Assembly: GCA_945872875.1 (NCBI GenBank)
Contig: CAMCBB010000030.1
Span: forward strand, 1 to 17,389
Source: Flavobacterium psychrophilum
GTDB lineage: Bacteria; Bacteroidota; Bacteroidia; Flavobacteriales; Flavobacteriaceae
Reading direction: 5' to 3'
Length of the DNA stretch: 17,389 nt
A program made the position numbers and the translations under genes. Of this stretch, positions 1 to 7,700 are shown in pieces (the first letter of the stretch is position 1; the number at the start of each line of letters is the position of its first letter). The notes beneath the pieces are model-generated. The model was not told where the DNA came from and ran no database searches. It saw nothing but the letters and a program-made list of their open reading frames with translations.

Positions 1-53
1 CATTTAGAAACATCAGAGTTACTTATAATAAATTCTGCAGTATTTATTTTCAT
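1..53 (-). CDS. engB: EngB/YihA (YsxC) ribosome-biogenesis GTPase, N-terminal fragment
   Basis: Reading the minus strand from an ATG at 51-53 gives 17 codons, MKINTAEFIISNSDVSK, before the window ends; the next codon starts TG. This matches my memory of the N-terminus of the flavobacterial EngB/YihA/YsxC GTPase, which precedes the P-loop. The family assists assembly of the large ribosomal subunit and is often essential. The G-domain motifs lie outside the window, so the identification rests on the N-terminal signature only. The start is 4 bases beyond the stop codon of the hydrolase gene at 58-849, so the two are probably co-transcribed. The gene is incomplete only because of the window edge. 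Confidence 0.72.
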   Translation of the reverse strand, partial: MKINTAEFIISNSDVSK

Positions 54-57
54 TTTA

Positions 58-849
58 TTACTTGGTTGAAGTGGTGTCTTTTAAAGTTTCACTTTTCTCG
101 TGCAGCCACACTTCTAGTAATCTGTTAAATTCATCTGGATGTTCCATCATGGCTGCATGACCACATTTGTCAATCCAATATAAAGTGGAATTAGGCAATA
201 ATCGATCAAATTCAAGCGCAACCTCTGGGGGAGTTACGGTGTCGTTTTTACCCCAAATGATGCAGGTAGGAACATGAATTTTAGGCAAATCTTTAGCCAT
301 GTTATGTCTTATGGCACTTTTGGCAATAGTAAGCGTTTTAATTAATTTTATTCGGTCATTTGCCATGGCATAAACTTCGTCTACAATTTCTTTTGTGGCA
401 ATTTTAGGGTCATAAAAAACGGCTTCGGCCTTTTTCTGTATGTATTCATAATCACCTCTTCTAGGGTAACTGTCACCCATGGTGCTTTCGTAAAGTCCAG
501 AGCTTCCTGTTATTACTAGTCCAAGCATTTTCTCAGGATACATTTTAGTATGGTATAAAGCAATATGTCCACCCAGTGAATTTCCTAATAAAATAACGCG
601 CTCAAATTTTTTAAAAGTGATAAAATCCTTTACATATTTTGCAAATGCTTTAACGTTAGTTTTTAAAAGATTTTGAGTATAAATAGGTAATTCAGGGATA
701 ACCACTTTGTAACCTCTAGTAGAAAAATAATTGGCTACTCCATCAAAGTTACTTAAGCCCCCCATCAACCCATGAAGGATTACAATAGGTGTTCCTTCGC
801 CAATTTCTAGATAACTGTATCTCCCTTCTTTTTTTATGATACCGTCCAT
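58..849 (-). CDS. Alpha/beta hydrolase fold protein, 263 aa
   Basis: A complete alpha/beta hydrolase of the soluble, single-domain type. The oxyanion-hole HG is at residues 26-27 (VILHGLMGG). The nucleophile elbow GNSLGG places the catalytic serine at residue 91. The acid is probably Asp203 in WGKNDTVTPP and the base His231 in DKCGHAAMMEHP, so the triad is intact and correctly spaced. There is no signal peptide or membrane segment, so it should be cytoplasmic. A lid-like helical region lies at about 115-190. The substrate cannot be read from the sequence; esterase, lipase or C-C hydrolase activity are all possible. The ATG at 847-849 is preceded by a TAnnTTTG-type box at 877-884 on the same strand. 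The gene is followed 4 bases later by engB and is divergent from mraZ. Confidence 0.9.
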   Translation of the reverse strand: MDGIIKKEGRYSYLEIGEGTPIVILHGLMGGLSNFDGVANYFSTRGYKVVIPELPIYTQNLLKTNVKAFAKYVKDFITFKKFERVILLGNSLGGHIALYHTKMYPEKMLGLVITGSSGLYESTMGDSYPRRGDYEYIQKKAEAVFYDPKIATKEIVDEVYAMANDRIKLIKTLTIAKSAIRHNMAKDLPKIHVPTCIIWGKNDTVTPPEVALEFDRLLPNSTLYWIDKCGHAAMMEHPDEFNRLLEVWLHEKSETLKDTTSTK

Positions 850-876
850 ATTTTACTCGCTTTTTCTATAGTGATA

Positions 877-884
877 CAAATATA
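877..884 (-). promoter_or_regulatory. Candidate Bacteroidetes -7 box for the hydrolase-engB unit
   Basis: The minus strand reads TATATTTG here, an exact match to the TAnnTTTG -7 element known from Bacteroidetes promoters. It lies 28 bases upstream of the hydrolase ATG, which would leave a leader of roughly 20 bases. I see no convincing TTG/TTTG -33 partner at the expected distance, and the surroundings are very AT-rich, so this remains a candidate. Confidence 0.5.
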
Positions 885-1081
885 AACTTTTAATATAAAA
901 ATCCTATTTTTTGAAAATTAAATTAGTGAAAACTATTGTTTTTGTTGGGCTTCGGTAGTATTAACTACAAATTTATTTAATCTTCATTATTTCAACTACT
1001 TATTAAAATGGTATATAAATCATTCCCACTTTTATCATATTGTATTTTTCGTAATTAATTCTGAATTATAACTTAAATAAG

Positions 1082-1096
1082 TGCTAATTTTTAGCA
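1082..1096. repeat. Short perfect inverted repeat in the mraZ upstream region
   Basis: TGCTAA (1082-1087) and TTAGCA (1091-1096) form a perfect 6-bp stem around a TTT loop. It has no T-tract of terminator type directly after it. It could be an operator half-site pair or a chance structure in AT-rich DNA. It lies about 90 bases upstream of the putative MraZ boxes. Confidence 0.4.
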
Positions 1097-1111
1097 AATC
1101 ACATCAATTTA

Positions 1112-1131
1112 ATTAATAATCATTAATAATT
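1112..1131. repeat. Tandem 10-mer ATTAATAAT-Y upstream of mraZ
   Basis: ATTAATAAT occurs at 1112-1120 and again at 1122-1130, giving a 10-base period equal to one helical turn. It could act as an AT-rich UP-like or protein-binding element, but low-complexity AT sequence produces such repeats by chance. Confidence 0.35.
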
Positions 1132-1183
1132 CGACCAATATTAATTGTCAAAAATTAGGTAATTTCAAAAACTTATTAACAAT

Positions 1184-1209
1184 GTGGTAGAAAGTGGTAA
1201 AAGGTGGTA
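1184..1209 (+). promoter_or_regulatory. Three putative MraZ operator boxes (GTGGTA x3, 10-bp period)
   Basis: GTGGTA occurs at 1184-1189, 1194-1199 and 1204-1209, exactly 10 bases apart, with A-rich spacers. MraZ is known to bind direct TGGGN repeats separated by 5 bases upstream of its own gene in E. coli. Here the repeated core reads TGGTA with the same 5-base spacer (1185-1189, 1195-1199, 1205-1209). The array ends 10 bases before the mraZ -7 box, so bound MraZ would overlap the -33 region and could repress transcription. The assignment rests on position, copy number and period; the core differs from the proteobacterial one by G to T at the fourth position. Confidence 0.75.
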
Positions 1210-1219
1210 AATTATTTTA

Positions 1220-1227
1220 TATTTTTG
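1220..1227 (+). promoter_or_regulatory. Candidate -7 box (TATTTTTG) of the dcw operon promoter
   Basis: An exact match to TAnnTTTG lies 26 bases upstream of the mraZ start, predicting transcription from about 1233 and a leader of about 20 bases. No TTG -33 element is recognisable at the expected distance; that position is occupied by the GTGGTA repeats. This is the best candidate for the main promoter of the thirteen-gene operon. Confidence 0.6.
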
Positions 1228-1253
1228 CTTCATATCATTAAATAATTAGTTTT

Positions 1254-1727
1254 TTGAATTCATTAATAGGAACATATGAGTGTAAAGTAGATGCTAAAGG
1301 AAGGCTGTTGTTGCCAGCGCCTTTCAAGAAGCAATTGGCTGCCTCTCTTCAAGACGGATTTGTCTTGAAGCGTTCTGTTTTTCAACCTTGTTTGGAGCTT
1401 TATCCAATGAAAGAATGGGAGTTAATGATGCAGAAAATCAACAAGTTGAATCGATTTGTAAAAAAGAATAATGATTTTATTCGTCGTTTTACTGCAGGTG
1501 TAAAAGTGGTTGAAATAGATGCACTCGGGCGATTATTAGTTCCGAAGGATTTAACTGGTTTTGCACAAATTAATAAAGACATCGTTCTTTCATCTGCAGT
1601 GAATATCATTGAAATATGGGATAAAGCTCTTTACGAAAAAGCTATTGATGATTCGGTAGTTGATTTTGCCAACTTGGCAGAAGAAGTAATGGGTGATGTA
1701 AAAGACGATGTGGATGGAATATCATAA
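1254..1727 (+). CDS. mraZ: Transcriptional regulator MraZ
   Basis: MraZ is a DNA-binding protein of the SpoVT/AbrB-like fold that represses its own dcw operon and forms ring-shaped oligomers. Both hallmark DxxxR motifs are present: D13-AKG-R17 in KVDAKGRLLLP and D89-ALG-R93 in EIDALGRLLVP, one per half. The 157-residue length is typical. The start is the TTG at 1254: an in-frame TAA at 1239-1241 blocks extension, and the first in-frame ATG (codon 52) would remove the first motif. The bases before the TTG are T-rich with no Shine-Dalgarno sequence, so translation is probably weak. Its last 20 bases overlap the start of rsmH, suggesting translational coupling. Upstream GTGGTA repeats are its likely operator. 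Confidence 0.95.
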   Translation: MNSLIGTYECKVDAKGRLLLPAPFKKQLAASLQDGFVLKRSVFQPCLELYPMKEWELMMQKINKLNRFVKKNNDFIRRFTAGVKVVEIDALGRLLVPKDLTGFAQINKDIVLSSAVNIIEIWDKALYEKAIDDSVVDFANLAEEVMGDVKDDVDGIS

Positions 1728-2610
1728 CCCAGTTTTACTTAAAGAAACGGTAGATGGTTTAAATATTCAACCAGATGGAATTTATGTTGATGTAACTTTT
1801 GGCGGCGGCGGACATTCAAAAGAAATAGTAACTCGACTTGGCGCAAACGGAAAATTGTTTGCATTTGATCAAGATGAAGATGCTTGGGAAAACGCCTTAC
1901 CAGACGATAGATTTACATTAATACAGGAGAATTTTAGATACATAAAACGTTTTTTGAGATTTCACGGTGTGAAGCAAGTGGACGGAATATTAGCCGATCT
2001 AGGAGTTTCTTCACATCAGTTTGATGTTCCTGAAAGAGGTTTTTCTACTCGTTTTGATGCCGATTTAGATATGCGAATGAGTAAAAGAAACGAGCTGGAT
2101 GCTAGCAAGGTGATTAATGAATATGACGAAGCCAACTTAAAGCGTGTGTTTCTAGATTATGGCGAGTTGAAAGCGGCTCCAGCTATAGCAAGAACTATTG
2201 TAGAAGCAAGGGAAAGAGCTACGATTAAAACGACAGACGAGTTAAAAATAGTTTTGAATAAATATTTGCCTGAACAATTTAAGAATAAAATTCTTGCGCA
2301 AATATATCAGGCAGTTCGAATTGAAGTGAATCAGGAAATGGAGGTTTTGAAAGAATTTTTAGAGCAATCTCTAGAAATTTTGAAGCCAGAAGGAAGGTTG
2401 AGTGTTATCTCTTACCATTCATTAGAAGATCGATTGGTGAAAAGATTCATGAAAAATGGCTTATTTGAAGGGGAGCCAGAACGCGATTTCTTTGGAAATT
2501 TCTCAGTTCCTTTCAGGATTATTGAGAAACTTATTGTCCCAACAGAAGCCGAAATAAAGCTAAATAACAGAGCCAGAAGTGCCAAGTTAAGAATAGCAGA
2601 AAAGAAGTAG
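1708..2610 (+). CDS. rsmH: 16S rRNA (cytosine(1402)-N(4))-methyltransferase RsmH
   Basis: RsmH (MraW) methylates the exocyclic N4 of C1402 in the ribosomal P site using S-adenosylmethionine. The SAM-binding glycine loop VTFGGGGHS is at about 29-37, the acidic strand end FDQDEDA at 53-59, the DLGVSS motif at 97-102, and the catalytic-domain signature ISYHSLEDR at 234-242. The C-terminus RARSAKLRIAEK at 288-299 is typical. Length (300 aa) fits the family. The ATG at 1708 is used here; the ATG at 1714 gives MEYHNPVLL and is equally plausible. Either start overlaps the end of mraZ, so the genes are probably coupled. It is followed by a 39-base gap before ftsL. Confidence 0.95.
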   Translation: MWMEYHNPVLLKETVDGLNIQPDGIYVDVTFGGGGHSKEIVTRLGANGKLFAFDQDEDAWENALPDDRFTLIQENFRYIKRFLRFHGVKQVDGILADLGVSSHQFDVPERGFSTRFDADLDMRMSKRNELDASKVINEYDEANLKRVFLDYGELKAAPAIARTIVEARERATIKTTDELKIVLNKYLPEQFKNKILAQIYQAVRIEVNQEMEVLKEFLEQSLEILKPEGRLSVISYHSLEDRLVKRFMKNGLFEGEPERDFFGNFSVPFRIIEKLIVPTEAEIKLNNRARSAKLRIAEKK

Positions 2611-2649
2611 TTTTTAAATTAAGTTACAGATAAATACATAAATGCAATT

Positions 2650-2997
2650 ATGAAAGGCGGAGTATTCAACTTATTAAAAGCAAGATTTCTTGTTAATGAA
2701 GATGCTACCAAAAATTGGCGATTTATACTTTTTATAGTGGTTTTAGCAATCATTATGATTGCAAATTCACATCAATACGATCAGAAAATATTCAGAATTG
2801 CAGATCTAACTAATGAAGTTAAAGAATTACGATCTGAATTTGTAGACAGAAGATCCGAATTAATGAAATTGAGAATGGAATCTACTGTTTCTGAAAAAAT
2901 GAAATCAAGAGGAGTTGTTCCGTCTCAGGTACCTCCAGTTAAGATAAAAGTTAAAACAACTAAAGAAAAAAGTTTCTTCGATAAGTTATGGCAATAG
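2650..2997 (+). CDS. ftsL: FtsL-like cell division protein
   Basis: This 115-residue bitopic protein has a short cytoplasmic part, one membrane helix at about 23-39 (FILFIVVLAIIMIA) and a heptad-rich, charged segment at about 45-80 expected to form a coiled coil, then a basic tail. Together with its place between rsmH and ftsI, this fits FtsL, which pairs with FtsB/DivIC and FtsQ in the divisome and activates FtsW-FtsI. FtsL sequences diverge strongly, so the call rests on topology and position. Similar flavobacterial proteins are, as I recall, sometimes mislabelled as S-adenosyl-methyltransferase because of the neighbouring gene; there is no methyltransferase motif here. Its last 10 bases overlap ftsI. 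Confidence 0.83.
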   Translation: MKGGVFNLLKARFLVNEDATKNWRFILFIVVLAIIMIANSHQYDQKIFRIADLTNEVKELRSEFVDRRSELMKLRMESTVSEKMKSRGVVPSQVPPVKIKVKTTKEKSFFDKLWQ

Positions 2998-4994
2998 AAG
3001 ATAAAAACACCTCTTACCGTATTTATTTAGTTGCATTAGTGATCTTTTTGATGGCTACGGCAATTACATTAAAACTGACTAATATACAGTGGGTTCATGG
3101 TGCACATTATCGAAAAATAGCTAAAGATCTTACGGTTAAAATGTGTGTTATTCGCGCGAATAAAGGAAATATTTATTCATCTGATGGCAGTTTATTAGCT
3201 ACATCAATTCCAAATTATACCATCCGTTTTGATGCAGTAGTTCCAAAAGAAGAGGTTTTTGAAAAAAATGTAAAACCACTTTCTGAAAAATTAGGAAGAT
3301 TATTTGGCAAACCAAGTTCTTATTATGAAGCTATTTTAAGAAAAGCTCGTAATACTAAAAATCGTTATACGCTTATCGCTGAAAAATTAAGCTACACTGA
3401 GTATTCAAAAATTAAAGCGTTTCCATTGTTTGAAAAAGGTTCAAATAAAGGAGGAATAATAGTAGAGCAAAAACCTGTTAGAGTTCATCCTATTGGTCAA
3501 ATTGCTGAAAGAACTATTGGTTACGATAAAATTAATCAAGACGGAGTAAGAAAACAAGTTGGTATTGAAGGGGCTTTTGGGAAATATTTAAACGGAAAAG
3601 ATGGTAAAATCTTAAAGCAAAAAATTGCAAAAGGGCAATGGAAACCAATTAGAGATGTAAATGTTGTGGATCCACAAGATGGATATGATGTTATTTCAAG
3701 TTTAGATGTTTACATACAAGACATTGCGCACCATGCTTTATTGAAACAATTGCAAGAATATAATGCAGAGCACGGTTGCGTAGTAGTTATGGAAACCAAA
3801 ACCGGTCAAATAAAAGCGATTTCTAATTTAGGTAAATCCGCTTCAGGGGATACTTATTATGAAACTGAAAATTATGCCATAAAAGAGGCTCACGAGCCAG
3901 GTTCTACTTTCAAGTTAGTTGATTTGATTGCTTTATTGGATGATAAAAAAGTCGATACAAGTAAGATATATGATAGAAAAGGGGGATTAATTAAGTTTTA
4001 TGGAAAAGATGTAGAAGATTCTCATAGAGGAGGAACTCAAAAAATTTCTTTAGGCCGTGGAATGGAAATTTCTTCAAATACTGTAATGGTTCAGGCGGTA
4101 TATGAAAACTATAGAAACAACCCAAAACAATTTATTGATCGTATTGATAGAATGGGTTTAAACAAACCTCTTGGTTTGCCAATTCAAGGAGAAGGAACCC
4201 CTGTTATTCCTCATCCAGCAGATAAAAGATGGAGTGCTATTGCGTTGCCTTGGATGGCATTTGGATATGGAGTTGCCGTAACACCATTGCAAACATTAAC
4301 CTTGTATAATGCCATTGCCAATAATGGTGAAATGATTAAACCACAATTTGTATCGGAGATTAAAGAGTGGAGTAAAACAATCAAAAAATTCGATAAAGAA
4401 ATCATCAATTCGAAGATATGTTCGGATGAAACGGTAAAAAAAATTCAAGCAGTTTTGAAAAATGTAGTTGAAAAAGGAACTGGGAAATCACTCTATTCTA
4501 AAGACTTTTCAATGGCAGGAAAAACGGGTACTGCTCAAGCAAATTATGGAACAAATGGTGGAAACGACAAGCATTACATTTCGTCTTTTGTGGGATATTT
4601 TCCAGCAGAAAACCCAAAATATTCATGCATTGTAGTGGTTCATAAACCTGATGCAAGAAACAAAGGATATTATGGAGCTGATGTTGCTGGACCTGTTTTT
4701 AAAAGAATCGCTCAAAAAATATTTACAGATGCGCCTTCTACTAACGAAATTAAAAATCTAAATAAGAAAATAGCAGTTCAAGAAAACAATTTTAGAGATA
4801 GCGATCCTAAAGCGCAAACAGTTAAAAACACGATTCCAAATTTAAAAGGAATGCCAGGTATGGATGCCGTTGCTTTATTAGGAAACTTAGGAGTTAAAGT
4901 AAAAGTTAAAGGAATTGGAAAAGTAAAAAGACAATCCATTCCGGCGGGAGGCTCTATTTCAAAAAACACTTTAATACTGTTAGAATTATCCTAG
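2988..4994 (+). CDS. ftsI: Penicillin-binding protein FtsI (PBP3-type transpeptidase) with PASTA domain
   Basis: FtsI is the septal class B PBP that cross-links peptidoglycan made by FtsW. A membrane anchor lies at about 12-30, followed by the PBP dimerisation domain (about 55-215) and the transpeptidase domain (about 260-575). The active-site motifs are complete: S306-TF-K309 in EPGSTFKL, S362-S-N364 in ISSNT, and K512-T-G in AGKTGTAQ. The segment at about 614-668 (PNLKGMPGMDAV, then a final beta strand) is a single PASTA domain, which E. coli FtsI lacks but Bacteroidetes and many Gram-positive homologues have. The 668-residue length is therefore normal for the group. The ATG lies inside the end of ftsL, and murE begins 4 bases after the stop. 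Confidence 0.96.
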   Translation: MAIEDKNTSYRIYLVALVIFLMATAITLKLTNIQWVHGAHYRKIAKDLTVKMCVIRANKGNIYSSDGSLLATSIPNYTIRFDAVVPKEEVFEKNVKPLSEKLGRLFGKPSSYYEAILRKARNTKNRYTLIAEKLSYTEYSKIKAFPLFEKGSNKGGIIVEQKPVRVHPIGQIAERTIGYDKINQDGVRKQVGIEGAFGKYLNGKDGKILKQKIAKGQWKPIRDVNVVDPQDGYDVISSLDVYIQDIAHHALLKQLQEYNAEHGCVVVMETKTGQIKAISNLGKSASGDTYYETENYAIKEAHEPGSTFKLVDLIALLDDKKVDTSKIYDRKGGLIKFYGKDVEDSHRGGTQKISLGRGMEISSNTVMVQAVYENYRNNPKQFIDRIDRMGLNKPLGLPIQGEGTPVIPHPADKRWSAIALPWMAFGYGVAVTPLQTLTLYNAIANNGEMIKPQFVSEIKEWSKTIKKFDKEIINSKICSDETVKKIQAVLKNVVEKGTGKSLYSKDFSMAGKTGTAQANYGTNGGNDKHYISSFVGYFPAENPKYSCIVVVHKPDARNKGYYGADVAGPVFKRIAQKIFTDAPSTNEIKNLNKKIAVQENNFRDSDPKAQTVKNTIPNLKGMPGMDAVALLGNLGVKVKVKGIGKVKRQSIPAGGSISKNTLILLELS

Positions 4995-4998
4995 GAAT

Positions 4999-6453
4999 AT
5001 GAAAATGTTATTAAAAGACATATTATATAAAGTAAGCATCGAAGCTGTAAAAGGTTCGACAGATGTTGCTATTCAGAAAATCGAATTCGATTCAAGAAAA
5101 GTACAAGAAAACGATGTTTTCGTTGCGATTCGCGGAACCGTTTCTGATGGACATGAATTTATAGAAAAAGCAATTAGTAAGGGCGCTGCTGCTATTGTAT
5201 GTGATACATTGCCTGAGGTAATTGTTTCAAATATTACTTACATTCAAGTAAAAGACACCAATTCGGCATTGGCATTTATTGCTGCCAATTATTATAATAA
5301 TCCTTCGGATAAAATTCGATTAGTAGGAGTTACCGGTACCAACGGTAAAACAACGATTGCCTCTTTGTTGTATCAATTATATAAGAAAGCAGGTTATAAA
5401 GTAGGTTTGTTATCTACCGTAAAAATTATGGTGGATGAAACCGAATATAAAGCAACACATACCACGCCAGATTCATTGACTATCAATTATTATTTAAACG
5501 AAATGATAACTGTAGGTTGTGAGTATTGTTTTATGGAAGTAAGTTCACATGGAGTGCACCAAAAACGCACCGAAGGACTTCATTTTGAAGGAGGTGTTTT
5601 CACAAATTTATCGCACGACCATTTAGATTACCACCCAACATTTGCAGAATACAGAGATGTTAAAAAATCATTTTTTGATTATTTGCCAAAAACTGCTTTT
5701 GCGCTAACAAATGTAGATGATAAAAATGGGGCGATTATGTTGCAAAATACTTCAGCAAGAAAATTAACCTATGCCTTAAAATCTTATGCCGATTATAGGG
5801 CGCAAATATTAGAAAATCAGTTATCGGGATTGTTGTTAAAAATCAACGATAATGAAGTTTGGGTGAAATTAATAGGAACTTTTAATGCTTATAATTTATT
5901 AGCAATTTATGGAACTGCTATTGAATTAGGAATGGATAGCTTGGAAGCATTACGCTTATTATCAGAATTAGAAAGTGTTTCTGGACGATTCCAATTTATT
6001 GTTTCTTCAGATAAAATTACTGCTATCGTTGATTATGCTCATACGCCTGATGCTTTAGAAAATGTTTTAAAAACCATTAATGACATCCGAACGAATAATG
6101 AAAAATTGATTTCGGTTGTTGGTTGTGGAGGAGATCGTGATAAAACGAAGCGTCCAATTATGGCAAACATCGCTTCTCAAATGAGTGACACCGTAATTTT
6201 TACTTCAGACAATCCAAGAACTGAAAATCCGGCAACTATTATTTCCGAAATGGAAAAAGGAGTGGAGCCTCAAAATTACAAAAAGACGCTTTCTATTGAA
6301 GATAGAAAACAAGCTATAAAAACAGCTTGTCAGTTGGCCAATGCTCAAGATATTATCTTGATTGCCGGTAAAGGTCATGAGAATTACCAAGAGATTAATG
6401 GAGTAAGACACCATTTTGACGATATGGAAACTGTAAAAGAATTATTAAGCTAA
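4999..6453 (+). CDS. murE: UDP-N-acetylmuramoyl-L-alanyl-D-glutamate--2,6-diaminopimelate ligase MurE
   Basis: MurE is the cytoplasmic ATP-dependent ligase that adds the third residue of the peptidoglycan stem peptide. The P-loop GTNGKTT is at 113-119, the UDP-MurNAc binding segment TTPDSLT at 155-161, EVSSHG at 180-185, [10 protein letters not shown] at 203-212 and YAHTPDALE at 346-354. Lys222 in YRDVK is the expected carbamylated residue. The DNPR motif at 404-407 is the known determinant for meso-diaminopimelate rather than lysine. Mur ligase N-terminal, central and C-terminal domains are all present at the normal length of 484. ATG 4999 is chosen; ATG 5005 would shorten it by two residues. 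A tandem TACCTAAR 8-mer (6454-6469) fills the gap to mraY. Confidence 0.97.
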   Translation: MKMLLKDILYKVSIEAVKGSTDVAIQKIEFDSRKVQENDVFVAIRGTVSDGHEFIEKAISKGAAAIVCDTLPEVIVSNITYIQVKDTNSALAFIAANYYNNPSDKIRLVGVTGTNGKTTIASLLYQLYKKAGYKVGLLSTVKIMVDETEYKATHTTPDSLTINYYLNEMITVGCEYCFMEVSSHGVHQKRTEGLHFEGGVFTNLSHDHLDYHPTFAEYRDVKKSFFDYLPKTAFALTNVDDKNGAIMLQNTSARKLTYALKSYADYRAQILENQLSGLLLKINDNEVWVKLIGTFNAYNLLAIYGTAIELGMDSLEALRLLSELESVSGRFQFIVSSDKITAIVDYAHTPDALENVLKTINDIRTNNEKLISVVGCGGDRDKTKRPIMANIASQMSDTVIFTSDNPRTENPATIISEMEKGVEPQNYKKTLSIEDRKQAIKTACQLANAQDIILIAGKGHENYQEINGVRHHFDDMETVKELLS

Positions 6454-6473
6454 TACCTAAATACCTAAGAACT

Positions 6474-7700
6474 ATGTTATACTACTTATTTGAATATTTA
6501 GACAAAACTTTAGATGTTCCTGGAACAGGGGTTTTTCAATATATAACTTTTAGATCTGCATTGGCATTAATGTTATCGCTTTTAATTTCTACAGTTTATG
6601 GTAAGAAAATAATTACCATTTTAAAAAATAAGCAAGTAGGAGAAACAGTTAGAGAATTAGGTTTAGCTGGTCAAAACCAAAAGGCAGGAACGCCAACAAT
6701 GGGAGGAATCATTATTATCATTGCTACGCTTATCCCAGTTTTGTTGCTTACAAAATTGAATAACATTTACATTGTCTTATTAATCATCACTACCATTTGG
6801 ATGGGAACTATTGGATTTATTGATGATTACATTAAAATATTCAAAAAAGACAAACAAGGGTTAAAAGGAATCTTCAAAGTAATAGGTCAAGTTGGATTGG
6901 GGCTAATTGTAGGTTCGGTACTTTATTTTCATCCAGGAGTAACTGTTCGTGAAAAAGTGGCAAAACCAATCGCTTTCAATCAAACAGAAAACACAATTAG
7001 AACTCAAGGTAGAGAAATAAAATCTACTACTACAACTATTCCGTTTACCAAAAACAACGAATTAGATTATGCAAAAGTACTAGAATGGACTGGTGAAGGA
7101 TATGAGAAATGGGCTTGGTTAATATTTATTCCGATTGTAATTTTTATTATAACAGCTGTTTCTAATGGAGCAAATTTAACCGATGGAATTGATGGTCTTG
7201 CAGCCGGAACCTCGGCAATATCAGTTCTGGCAATAGGTATATTTACCTTCATCTCGGGTAACATTATTTTGTCAAGTTATTTAAATGTAATGTACATCCC
7301 AAACTCTGGAGAGATGACCGTTTTTGTTTCTGCATTTGCAGGAGCTTTAGTAGGATTTTTGTGGTACAATTCGTATCCAGCATCAGTATTTATGGGTGAT
7401 ACCGGTAGTTTAACCATTGGCGGAATCATTGCAGTATTGGCAATTTCTGTAAGAAAAGAAATGTTGTTACCAGTGTTATGTGCCATATTCTTTGCAGAAA
7501 GTGCTTCAGTAATTATTCAGGTTGCTTATTTCAAATATACTAAAAAACGTTTTGGTGAAGGACGCCGTGTTTTCCTAATGTCGCCTTTACACCACCATTA
7601 TCAAAAAAAAGGATACCATGAAAGCAAAATTGTAACTCGATTTTGGATTGTAACCATACTATTGGCAATCGTTGCGATTGTAACCTTAAAACTGAGATAA
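6474..7700 (+). CDS. mraY: Phospho-N-acetylmuramoyl-pentapeptide-transferase MraY
   Basis: MraY is the integral membrane enzyme that transfers phospho-MurNAc-pentapeptide to undecaprenyl phosphate, giving lipid I. About ten membrane helices are visible. Signatures include GTPTMGG at 72-78, the catalytic pair Asp117-Asp118 in [19 protein letters not shown] at 234-243, FMGDTGSL at 306-313 with Asp309, and the histidine motif [10 protein letters not shown] at 371-380. At 408 residues it is longer than the roughly 360 of E. coli. The difference is largely a hydrophilic, threonine-rich segment at about 153-213 between two helices, predicted to be periplasmic and, to my knowledge, common in Bacteroidetes. 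The stop TAA shares its last base with the ATG of murD. Confidence 0.97.
   Translation: MLYYLFEYLDKTLDVPGTGVFQYITFRSALALMLSLLISTVYGKKIITILKNKQVGETVRELGLAGQNQKAGTPTMGGIIIIIATLIPVLLLTKLNNIYIVLLIITTIWMGTIGFIDDYIKIFKKDKQGLKGIFKVIGQVGLGLIVGSVLYFHPGVTVREKVAKPIAFNQTENTIRTQGREIKSTTTTIPFTKNNELDYAKVLEWTGEGYEKWAWLIFIPIVIFIITAVSNGANLTDGIDGLAAGTSAISVLAIGIFTFISGNIILSSYLNVMYIPNSGEMTVFVSAFAGALVGFLWYNSYPASVFMGDTGSLTIGGIIAVLAISVRKEMLLPVLCAIFFAESASVIIQVAYFKYTKKRFGEGRRVFLMSPLHHHYQKKGYHESKIVTRFWIVTILLAIVAIVTLKLR

Larger units (their letters stand above)
850..1253. other. Divergent intergenic region between the hydrolase and mraZ
   Basis: This is the only long non-coding stretch in the window (404 bases). I see no convincing small ORF, tRNA or terminator. 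It contains the -7 box for the leftward unit at 877-884, a weak inverted repeat (GTAGT 955-959 and ACTAC 964-968), a hairpin at 1082-1096, a tandem 10-mer at 1112-1131, the GTGGTA boxes at 1184-1209 and the -7 box for mraZ at 1220-1227. The stretch of about 190 bases between 890 and 1080 shows nothing I can name beyond AT-rich sequence. Confidence 0.8.

Noticed and set aside
955..968. Inverted repeat GTAGT-ATTA-ACTAC as a possible terminator or operator
   Set aside because: The arms are only 5 bp, there is no T-tract, and no gene ends nearby on either strand.
7643..7699. Upstream ATG extension of murD by 19 codons
   Set aside because: The added residues are encoded inside the end of mraY, have no similarity to MurD N-termini, and the ATG at 7700 overlaps the mraY stop in a typical coupled arrangement.
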